From Ailurus styani (taxonomy: Eukaryota; Chordata; Mammalia; Carnivora; Ailuridae): DNA of 64,000 nucleotides. How positions within the stretch are numbered: position 1 is the stretch's first letter; each line of letters opens with the position of its first letter. Of the stretch, positions 55,631 to 64,000 are shown piece by piece. Below the pieces are notes generated by a model. The model saw only the letters and a program-made list of their open reading frames with translations, was not told the origin of the DNA and did not search any database. The stretch spans positions 2,356,286 to 2,420,285 of the forward strand of contig LNAC01000032.1 in NCBI GenBank assembly GCA_002007465.1, read 5' to 3'. The position numbers were made by a program, and so were the translations under genes.

Positions 55631-56249
55631 TGGTTTTTTTTGTTGTTGTTTTTTCATTACTTTATGTACTTGCAATAAAAACATTCTTTAGACTTTAGAA
55701 ATTCTAAATAAAACAAGAACAAAAGAGTGTTCCTTCTTTTCAGCTCTCCACCCAAATGTTACCATTGTAAATCAAGGTAAGAAAGTAAATTAACTGCTGG
55801 CATTTAAATGTTTGCTGTCCCAAATATTTATTCCTTTCCACTCCCCTAAATTTGTTTCATACAAAACAATGCTCATAAAAACAATAAATATTCATTCTTT
55901 ATCTACTAAAATTTTTAGATCAAAGTACTGTGCGGCCCAAATCCTCAATAGCAAAAAAGTAACATTGTTTGTTCAGCAGGAAGCCTTCAACTTCCCAACA
56001 GCAACCTGACCAAGTGTGGTTCCCATTTATCTCTAAGTGCTGCAGTGCTCGGTATAGACATAATAATCTGATTACAAATCCGTATTTGCATAGACGCTTT
56101 GCAAATAGAGTTTCACTTACCCTTTAAATGCACACTGTGCTAGCAGGCCTGCCCATTGTTGCACACACCACACCAAGCTGTCTTTCTGTGTTTGCCTGTT
56201 TGCTTCCCACTGCTAGAATGTACACTCTAGGGAGGAAGTCAGTCTCTTC
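55631..56249. other. A/T-rich anonymous sequence
   Basis: A (TTG)n-like T/G tract near 55620-55655. The remainder resembles degraded L1 3' text at 55700-55780, not callable. Confidence 0.4.
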
Positions 56250-56740
56250 TATCTCTGTAGCCTCAGAGCAGGTTATGCCTTCTGAGGGGAGTGGCAGGGG
56301 AGTCCTTCACAGAAGAGGTGATACAACCTGAGTATTGAAGAACGTTCAAGCATTGGGGCGCCTGGGTGGCTGTCATTAAGCATCTGCCTCTGGCTCAGGT
56401 CATGATCCCAGAGTTCTGGGATTGAGTCCTGCATCGGGCTCCCCGCTCAGCGGGAAGACTGCTTCTCCCTCCCCCACTCCCCCTGTTTGTGTTCCTTCTC
56501 TCGCTATCTCTCTCTGTCAAATGGATAAATAAAATCTTACAAAAAAAGAAAGAAAGAAAAGAATGTTCAAGCACAAGGAAACCGCATGACCAAAGGCCTA
56601 GAAAGCTTGCACGGAGTTCCAAATACCTGAAGCCTACAGTATGAACCTGGGCCAGATGGCTTAAGACTGCTGTGTGGGGAAAGAAAGGCTGAGGGACAGT
56701 CCACAGTGGAGCACAGGGACTTTTTAAGTCCCCTTGCTGT
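56250..56740 (-). mobile_element. Antisense L2, split by a SINE
   Basis: Before the SINE: AGAGGTGATACAACCTGAGT. After it: AGCACAAGGAAACCGCATGA, CCAAAGGCCTAGAAAG and TGTGTGGGGAAAGAAAGGCT. The order agrees with reverse-complement L2 (GAGGTGACATTTGAG, GCAAAGGCCCTGAGG). Confidence 0.65.
56353..56559 (+). mobile_element. CAN SINE, arctoid-type head
   Basis: GGGGCGCCTGGGTGGCTGTC and ATTAAGCATCTGCC, with CTCCCCGCTCAGCGGGAAGA and CACTCCCCCTGTTTGTGTTC of the bear/seal-like form. AGAACGTTCAAGCA at 56339-56352 recurs as AGAATGTTCAAGCA at 56560-56573. Confidence 0.97.
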
Positions 56741-56759
56741 AAGCAACAGGGGGTGTTCA

Positions 56760-56900
56760 TTGAACATGTTTTCCTCTTGAAAATCTTTATCTTTAGTCAT
56801 GTTAATTTGAAAAAAATACATTATTTCATTGTTAAGAAAAAGCAAGTAGTAAAGTATGTAGAATAAAAAGCAAATGATTCTGCCCCATTCCATAGAGGTA
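56760..56900 (-). mobile_element. Possible antisense L1M 3' fragment
   Basis: AAGCAAATGATTCTGCCCCA and CATAGAGGTAACAATTTAGT resemble antisense L1M 3' text. Weak. Confidence 0.35.
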
Positions 56901-56939
56901 ACAATTTAGTGTTTATCATGGACTTGGACTTTCCAGCAG

Positions 56940-57600
56940 TTCTTACAGAGAGGATGAGAGCCAGCACAGTGGGCAGTGCCAAGGGGTGGAGACAAGGACA
57001 CTCAGGGCCTCATCATTTGCAAGGGTGACTGAGAGGGGGGCAGTAGAGGTAACACCTTGATTTTGGCTTCAATTAATGGTTTGGAAATACAGAAGAAACA
57101 CAGGTTTGTGGGAGGAAAGTAGGAATACAATTTTGGACCTGATGAGTTCGATGTGGCCATGGGCCAGCCAGGAAAGGATGTCCTGGATCTGGGGCTGACG
57201 AGTGAGATATGGAGTGAATTTTGTGTGATGGTGAGATTGCTCAGGAAGAACCAGAGGAAGGCCTGTACTTAAGAAACGAGCTGAGGGCGCCTGGGTGGCT
57301 CAGTGGGTTAATGCCTCTGCTTTCGGCTCAGGTCATGATCTCAGGGTCCTGGGATCGAGGCCCGCATCGGGCTCCCTGCTCAGCGGGGAGCCTGCTTCCC
57401 TCCTCCTTCTCTCTGCCTGCCTCTCTGCCTACTNTTAAAAAAAAAAAAAAAAAAAAAAGAAACGAGCTGAGATGGGGGCCCCTACAGGGAGATGGAGAAG
57501 GAGCAAACCTAGATGGGAAGAAAGGAGAATAGAGTCACAGTCAGTAAGGCAGGACAGACCTTCAGGAAGCATCAGCAGTGTTAAATGTGGTGGAGGGAAC
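56940..57600 (-). mobile_element. Antisense L2-like, split by a SINE
   Basis: CATTTGCAAGGGTGACTGAG, CAATTTTGGACCTGATGAGT, GGTTTGTGGGAGG and, after the SINE, GATGGGAAGAAAGGAGAATA and AGCATCAGCAGTGTTAAATG follow antisense L2 ORF2 order. Confidence 0.6.
57286..57456 (+). mobile_element. Young CAN SINE, mustelid-like, with an ambiguous base
   Basis: GCGCCTGGGTGGCTCAGTGG head and CTGCCTGCCTCTCTGCCTAC body. A single N at 57434 replaces the expected TTGTGATCTCTCTCTGTCAA region and the AAAT tail, so sequence is probably collapsed there. AAGAAACGAGCTGAG at 57271-57285 is repeated exactly at 57457-57471. Confidence 0.96.
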
Positions 57601-57679
57601 AAGTAATTTGACTCAAGTGAAAACAAGCTTTGTTCTTAGTGGTCATCAGGGAGCTTAACTGGAATGGGTTCAGCACGTC

Positions 57680-57790
57680 AGTTATATATATTATTAGAAA
57701 AGGACAGGAAGGAAATATAACACAATGTCAACAGTAATTATTTCTGGGCATTGAGATTATGGGTGATTGTTACTTCCTTCTGTTCCTAGA
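57680..57790 (+). mobile_element. L1M 3' end fragment
   Basis: AGAAAAGGACAGGAAGGAAA, AATGTCAACAGTAATTATTT and GAGATTATGGGTGATTGTTA match an old L1 3' UTR phrase series. Confidence 0.7.
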
Positions 57791-58389
57791 AAAGAGCTGA
57801 GGGCTCAAGGGAGGAAGAAGAAGGTGCAATATTCCAAAAGGAAAACATTTAAAAAATTATATGGAGGAACAAAATTATTTAACATGTTCAAACATTTATA
57901 GTCCTAAGGGCAGATACAAACTTTATAGGGAAGATGACATAAAATAGCATTGCTGCTACATGTCACTGTTTGCTGTTGTGTGAAGCTGCCGCAGGAAGCA
58001 TAGCAGGAAACTCTCTGCCTTCCCCAGAGACCCCACAAAGCCAGCTCAGGAACCCACAGCACCATGTTCCCCAAACTTCACCCATTTATGTCCATGACTT
58101 GTGTCAAATCCCTTTACCACCATCCTATTATTTAGTAAACATTGTATTTAAACCAACTCACTTTTTAAATTTAAATGGATCCATTTATATCACAACAGTA
58201 AATGGAAAATCATTATCATAGAAAATGGAAGGTAACTGAAAAATAAGTATAATGAAAACAAAACTACTGCCAGTAAGTCTGGCAAGATGATTTCAATAAG
58301 CCAAAGTTTCCAGCCTGGGCCTGAACTAGCTCTCTGGTCAAAGGAAGCTCTATAAGCACTAGAAGCAGATAAAGCCTTACTGGTATTTA
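57791..58389. other. Anonymous noncoding sequence
   Basis: Nothing recognised. Confidence 0.5.
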
Positions 58390-58900
58390 GTTTGGATTTC
58401 TCCAGAAGCAAACCCTCTAACAAGAATTCAGTTGCAAGCAGTTTACTTCAAAAGGTGAAGGAAGTGTTAGAACACAAATGAGGGAGTTAGGATGAGAGAT
58501 AGAAAAGGGAAGGCAACCAATAAATGACGTGTTATCAAACCAGCAATCACTCTGGGCAACTGAAGCTTAATTCCTCTAGGGAAACTCTGGGAGCCAGTGT
58601 CTGGGAGACACCTCACCATTGGCCTGCAGAAAGCATGAGAGAGCTGGGGTCTTGATACACCAACCATTGCTGAAGGCTGATCCTGGGGCTGTTAATTCCC
58701 CCGCAGTCCTGGGCTACTTTGTGGGCACCACAGCAAGCCCCAGAGGAGAGGGAAGACCTCAGGCAAAGAATACCAATGCTGCCGCTGCAAGTCTGGCAGG
58801 GGTACACGGACTTGATAAACGTGAAGAGATATGGCTGGGGCCCCACAGAGGGGCCTAGTCTAGATACTAGACTGAGATGGAAAGAGAATAGAAAAGGAAA
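58390..58900. repeat. Ancient interspersed repeat, class unresolved
   Basis: GATTTCTCCAGAAGCAAACC, CAAGCAGTTTACTTCAAAAG, AGAAAAGGGAAGGCAACCAA and CTCTGGGAGCCAGTGTCTGG recall a mammalian repeat in antisense. Its first 60 bases resemble the complement of the end of the repeat at 41560-42120. The frames at 58613-58924 are on both strands and are not called. Confidence 0.4.
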
Positions 58901-59474
58901 CAGCTTTCTCCTTATTTGAGTCAAGGGAATTTATTCTGGGCCTGTCAACCACTCAAAATCCTCTCCCATTCAACCAAGCTAAGGCTCCAGCCCCCTGGGA
59001 AACTTTCAGATACCCTGGAAAGCCCGAAGCAGCAAAGGAGGGACAGAGTTTAACCCAATAACTATCCTGAGGGGCCTGGCTGTAACTCATCCAAACCTGG
59101 CCACTGAAAAACAGATCTTTTAAAATATTTTAAAATGTAAATGTACTTTCTACCCTGTCAATTCGAAATAGCCTCATCATACCTGCTTGCCCAATAAAGT
59201 CGTCAAAGAGTCTGCCCTATGGAAGAAAGCCATTAGAATGAAATTGACGACCTAGACAAATGAGAATATGAACAGTCATTTTAAAAAGGAATTTTTGCTC
59301 TTAGGAAAGAACCATCAAATTCCCCCCAAGTAATAGCTTCCGATTCCCTTAAAATATGGTTTATTTACGAATATCAAACTAGCCACGGACCCATAGCTCC
59401 CAACTATTATAATGGATAAAGTAAACAGGCACTGTGTGCTGCCAAACTATGTGTGGGTATTTCTTTTTTAGATA
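58901..59474. other. Anonymous noncoding sequence
   Basis: Nothing recognised. Confidence 0.5.
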
Positions 59475-60800
59475 TTCTTTCATTCAACAAACATTTATTG
59501 GACTATATACAAGAAACCATTCTAGGTGCATAGAGAATAGAAGTGAAGGAAACACAAAAACTCCCCTCCCTTCACGGAACTATATTCATCATCATGGGGA
59601 TGATGGCCAATAAATAAATAATAGGTATGGGATGTCAGCTGGCAAGAAGTGCTACGACTACAGCAGGAAAGGAAGACAGGGAGTGCCAATGGTTGCAGAG
59701 GGATTATCATTTTAAAGAGGATGATCAGAGAAGACCTTACTGACAAGGGATATTTGGGAAGACCAAGAAAAGATGAGGGAGTAAGCCATGCAAAGAACTA
59801 GGGAAAGATTACTACAGTGAGAGGAAATAGCCTGTGTAAAGGTCCTGGGGCAGAGGCATGTGTGAGATCTGAGAAACAGCAAGAAAAGTGGTGACGCTGA
59901 TGTAGAGCAAGCAAGGGGAAAAGCAGGAGTGAGACCAGAAAGTCAGGGGTGAGTATGGATCGTATAGAATCATGTAGGCCATTGTGAAATGGTAAACTAC
60001 TGGAGCATTCTGAGCAGAAGAAAGACCTGAACTGATTTGGGTTTAAGGGGACTACTCTGGCAGCTTTGCAGACAATAGGCAATTAAAGAAAAGGCAGAAA
60101 TAGGGGGACCAGTTAGGAGACTATTGTCAAAATCCAGATAATGAGGACAGCAGCTTGAACAGGGTTGGTGGGCAGTTGGCTCTGGTTACATTTTGCAGAT
60201 AAAGGATTTGTAGATAGATTAGATGTGGGGAGTAAGAGAAAGAGAAGGGTTAATGATGGCTTGAAGGTTTTAGTTTGAGTGGCAGAAGAATAGACCTCCC
60301 ATTTCCTGAGATAGAGAACACTACAGAGGAGCAGACTTGGGGGAAGATCAGAAGTTGGATTTCAACATGTGAAGTTTCAGATAACCACTAGGCCTCCGAA
60401 TGAAAAGGTCTGTAAGCAGTTGGATATGCAAGTCTGTATATCAGGGGCTAGGTCTAGGGTAGAGGTGAAACTCTGGGAGTTGTTAGCACCTACAGTGTAT
60501 TTAAGGGCACGAGACTGGATGAGGTCATCAAGGGAACAACTAGAAGAGAAGGGCTGAGAGGCTGAGCCATGGGAGCGCTCCACCAACCAGAACTCAGGGT
60601 GAAGATGGCAAACAAGCAAAGGTGACTGAAAGCTGGTCCAGGAGACCAGGAAAGAACCAGAAGTTGATGACCTCCTGGAAGCAAGGGAAGGAAGTGTTCA
60701 AAGAAAGAGTAATGAACTGTGACAAATGCTGATGATGGCTCAAATAAAGTGACAGAATTGACCAGCAGGTTTAGCAGTTTGGGTAGCAAGGTAGGGCCAA
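59475..60800 (-). mobile_element. Long antisense L2 LINE (about 1.3 kb)
   Basis: The complement runs from ORF2 text to the 3' end. On the plus strand it starts CATTCAACAAACATTTATTG and proceeds through GGCCAATAAATAAATAATAGG, GTGTAAAGGTCCTGGGGCAG, CATGTAGGCCATTGTGAAAT, TAGATTAGATGTGGGGAGTA, GACCTCCCATTTCCTGAGAT, GTTGGATATGCAAGTCTGTA, GAGACTGGATGAGGTCATCA and CAAAGTGACTG-like text. The order agrees with L2 throughout, with no inserted repeat. Frames on the minus strand are short and broken, so it is not coding. Confidence 0.85.
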
Positions 60801-60909
60801 AAGCTTGTTCAGAGTATGTTCAAGAAAAAATAAGAGGAATGTATTTATATCTGCTACCTTCTTTGTGTTGGTGATTTTAACATGGTTTGGAGCCTGATAT
60901 CTGATTTTT

Positions 60910-61104
60910 TAAAGATTTTATTTATTTGAGAGAGAGAAAGTGCATGTCTGCACGAGTGGGAGTGGGGCAAAGGGAGAGGGAGAAGGAGGCTCCCCGCTGA
61001 GCAGGGAGGGGGCCCCTCCCCATTCAGAACTCAATCCCGGGACCCTGGGATCATAACCTGAGCAGAAGGCAGACACTTAACCGACTGAACCACCCAGGCA
61101 CCCC
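60910..61104 (-). mobile_element. Antisense CAN SINE
   Basis: AAAGATTTTATTTATTTGAG, CTCCCCGCTGAGCAGGGAGG and ACTGAACCACCCAGGCACC. TCTGATTTTT and TCCGATTTTT flank it at 60900-60909 and 61105-61114. Confidence 0.96.
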
Positions 61105-61114
61105 TCCGATTTTT

Positions 61115-62292
61115 ATCCCTGACAAAATAACATATAATTGAATATTAGTTCTGTTTAATTGATGAACTGACTAATTTGGGTTTAAAAAAAGATTACTTTT
61201 TTCTTTTGCCTAAGATGTATAATGATTGGTTTTATTTCCACTTTACTTTTTACCTGAACAAAATATTGGCTACAAACTATAACATGTGGAGTATATATGA
61301 TGAATATTTTGCATATGTAGTCTCTGTAGTGACTTTTACTACATATCTCTGTAAGTTTCTCCTTCTCTCTTTTCCCTCTGATGAGGCACCAATGATCTGA
61401 AAGATAGGAAAAAAGAAACAGTAGAAGAAAAAGAGGAGCAAGCAATACTTTTGATTTATGTCCAACCTGACGATGGAGTTGGTTCCATTTAAAGCCATTT
61501 ATCGACATAATGAACACAAAGACACATTCATCAGTGTTCTCAGTGAGGCTAGCAGCATCATTATTGACTCCTGTACAATGTGAACTGAGTTACCAAAATA
61601 AAAAGAAAAGTTGCCCCTCTTTCCTTTTCAATTAAATCTTGTGTCATGCTGATCTGAATACATCCTGAGTTTTTAACGATATAAATTAGTTGTAATGTCT
61701 GCAGTTCCATTTTTATTTGTTTGTAAATTCCTCTTTCATCTTACTGAGACTAGAAGAAACTGAGAGAATAGGATATCTCTTACCTTCATACATAACCAGA
61801 AGGGAGGACATTTTATCCAAAGGATCACAGTCTTAGGGTAGAAATATAATTATTGTTGTTTTATTTATTTTTCATCTCCCTTTTTTTCCCTTCAGTAAAA
61901 AAGGAACAGAAAAGAGACAGTACAGCTGAAATAGAGTTATTTCCATGAAATGTTGCTTCCATAGCGCTGGGAACCCTAAGATAAGAGTCTTGTATTCAAA
62001 TATCAGAGGCAGAAAATGTAATTTACTTGAAGCATTACGTGAAACAGAATAGGTTTTTTTTTAATCAACCATAGTAAGCGGAATACTCACAGTATATAAT
62101 GTACAATGCCCATTTGACTTTCAACCTTCTTTTTCCACTTTAAGTAATCAAAAAATAGATACAGTGATAATGGTTATCATTTAAAAATCATTTTTGCTGT
62201 TACTGTTGTTTGACATATGAATATAATTAATTATAAACATTAGCTCTTGACCAGAAAGTAAGCAAATAAATATATAAAAACCACTTTGGTTT
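61115..62292. other. A/T-rich repeat-poor sequence
   Basis: No family was recognised. Antisense frames at 61182-61517 reach 111 codons but include a long Phe/Leu run and no motif. Confidence 0.5.
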
Positions 62293-62309
62293 ATAAGTGA
62301 AGGGAAGAG

Positions 62310-62517
62310 GGCGCCTGGGTGGCTCAGTGGGTTAAAGCCTCTGCTTTCGGCTCAGGTCATGATCTCAGGGTCCAGGGATCGAGGCCCGCATCGGGCTCCC
62401 TGCTCAGCAGGGAGCCTGCTTCCCCCCCCCTCTCTGCCTGCCTCTCTGCCTCCTTGTGATCTCTCTCCCTCTGTGAAATAAATAAATAAAATCTTTAAAA
62501 AAAATAAAAAATAAAAA
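62310..62517 (+). mobile_element. Young CAN SINE, mustelid-like, perfect 17-bp duplication
   Basis: GCGCCTGGGTGGCTCAGTGG and TTAAAGCCTCTGC head, CTGCCTCCTTGTGATCTC body and an AAATAAATAAA tail. ATAAGTGAAGGGAAGAG at 62293-62309 is repeated exactly at 62518-62534. Confidence 0.98.
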
Positions 62518-62534
62518 ATAAGTGAAGGGAAGAG

Positions 62535-63379
62535 ACTAAAGAAAAATAGTTATTAAGCAAACTTCCTTTCATGCTTCTTTTTCTCCAGATTATAATTTAA
62601 CTTCTATTGTTGTTCTCTGTCCAACTGGCCTTGTTATAGAAATAAATCTTTTTTTATTATCTTACTTTCCAGCTCACTTATTATCCCAGCTCACTCACTT
62701 ACCTACATAGCCACTATGCAAAGGTGTTTCTTACCTAGGTGAGTCTTTCTGGCGACCAATTCACCACCTTGGGCACCAAATCATCTTTCCTATCCCAGTT
62801 CTTAATTCCCTTCATTTTCAGGGGTCAAACTATGAAATCCTCATAGCTCACCAGTGGAAACAGTTTATCAAGTGATTTCACACCCCACATGCTGCAGGGT
62901 CCATGAAGAAAGGGGGACAGATGAAAGGCATGAAGGAGCAAGGCAGCAGCTCAGAAGCATTTTGCAGTCCATACTTGGGAGTAAATTCTGAATGTTGTTT
63001 TCACATTACTGTTTTTATTCCCCTCACAGCACGCAATGTCTTTCTGGACTACCAGGACAGCAATCCAAGAAGTTCCGACACTTAGCTAAGTTATCATCTG
63101 ACCTGAACCCTACGGCAACCCATTCCGCAGTCCCCTTCTGGACAATTCTGATCTGTTTATTGATCAGCTTGTTTTGGCATGGACCTTTGTAACCATATTT
63201 AAGTTGATTAAATTTTCCCCTTCCTGGAAATCCAGGTTTATCTTCATGTTAAAGGCAGAGAGACAGAGAGACAGAGAAAAGACAAGAATGTCAACTATTT
63301 CACAATAAGGGGAAAAAACATCAGACTACATCCCGTCTGTATTTTTTAACACTTCCCATAAGAGAAATCCAGGAAATGC
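62535..63379. other. Anonymous noncoding sequence
   Basis: A near-duplicate of CCAGCTCACTTA and CCCAGCTCACTCACTTA occurs at about 62670-62702. A (GACA/GAGA)n purine run lies near 63257-63282. Nothing else recognised. Confidence 0.5.
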
Positions 63380-63396
63380 TTTTTTTTTTTTTTTTT
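63380..63396. repeat. T17 homopolymer
   Basis: An uninterrupted run of 17 T with no recognisable retroposon body on its right, possibly the tail of a lost or very short antisense insertion. Confidence 0.95.
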
Positions 63397-64000
63397 AATG
63401 TTGAGAACAATTTTGTGCTACGTTCGGAAACCCCTCCTGTTTGCTGTATTCAACAGTATGTATGCAGTGGGCTGGATCGGACAGAGCCCAGAGGAATGCG
63501 AAAAGCCCAGGAGGCATGTACTGCAGGCATGCACACATCCACTATGTTGCTCTCCTGTGTTTCTACATCCACCAAAGATCTGCACATTCCCAAGTCTCTG
63601 GGATGCAGCTGTCTCTGGAAATCACCCATCACTTCCTTCTCAGTTTACCCCCTGCAGCTCCTCCCCCCGAAACATCCATGTCTGTAGCAACCAAGACCTC
63701 TTCTGAGATTTGTTGAGACCACAGACATCATTTCGTCTATGACACTAAAAAACAATTTACAATACACATTATTTCACCAAATTTACTTGGTTGGTGTTCC
63801 AATTCAGCATTTCAATAGCCAACCCAATACTATGAGTTCCATTTCTGCCCTTCCTATAAAGTACATTATTAGCACATTTTCTGGAAAGGCATATTTTAAT
63901 CTGACAAGTTTTTCAGATTGAAAAAATTAAGTCACAGAAATCTTAAGGGACATATCCAAAGCAGCCAGTAAGAAAAGAACAGTCTAACAGCATATGACAT
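63397..64000. other. Anonymous noncoding sequence
   Basis: Three overlapping forward frames of 91-103 codons and one reverse frame through 63400-63716 contradict one another. No repeat or exon signal was recognised. Confidence 0.5.

Noticed and set aside
1..64000. CRISPR array, operon, phage or bacterial defence locus
   Set aside because: No regularly spaced direct repeats with unique spacers, no dense coding and no ribosome-binding pattern; the sequence is vertebrate throughout.

Overview
This window is ordinary-looking intergenic or intronic DNA from a carnivoran mammal, most probably a mustelid (ferret, mink, otter, badger or a close relative). The main evidence is 24 copies of the carnivore tRNA-Lys-derived CAN SINE, each with a head reading like GGCGCCTGGGTGGCTCAG, a TC-rich middle and an AAATAAATAAA tail. 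Several belong to a form I associate with mustelids (head ending GTGGGTTAAAGCCTCTGC, body containing CTGCCTACTTGTGATCTC). Others carry the TCATTAAGC head shared with bears and seals. The mustelid assignment is from memory of these subfamilies, not from a search.

I find no complete gene. All long open frames lie in repeats, microsatellites or anonymous DNA. One short stretch (319-435) has the form of an internal coding exon, with an AG acceptor, one open frame and a perfect GTAAGT donor. I cannot name its gene, and it is the only candidate coding feature. The window has no rRNA, functional tRNA, CRISPR array or prokaryotic-style operon, and I see no undescribed defence or biosynthetic system.

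Layout. 1-5.3 kb: mostly anonymous sequence, the candidate exon and one SINE. 5.3-10.1 kb: an old antisense L2 broken by a SINE and by a 5'-truncated L1 with a 68-base assembly gap, then an antisense L1 whose 5' end, a scrap of ORF2 and 3' end are fused after large internal deletions. 10-22.5 kb: anonymous DNA, a decayed L1 split by another old element, MIRs, L2/CR1-like LINE debris and SINEs. 22.7-25.3 kb: an ERV-type LTR and a decayed antisense L1 holding a tail-only insertion. 25-38 kb: the least repeat-rich part, with MIRs, an MLT1-type LTR, a small CpG-rich cluster near 34 kb and a repeat-free A/T-rich block near 38 kb that could be conserved noncoding DNA. 38-50 kb: dense nested repeats, including a DNA transposon fossil with terminal inverted repeats, a MaLR-type LTR and an L2 containing a SINE inside a SINE. 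50-64 kb: a sense-strand L1 relic, an unusually long antisense L2 (59.5-60.8 kb) and the youngest-looking SINEs.

No genes here act together in any visible way. The content is a layered record of retroposition: L2 and MIR are oldest, then L1M, MaLR and DNA transposons, then carnivore L1 and CAN SINEs. Target-site duplications and nesting give the relative order at many points. Repeat classes are assigned by recognising consensus-like sequence by eye; boundaries of old elements are approximate.
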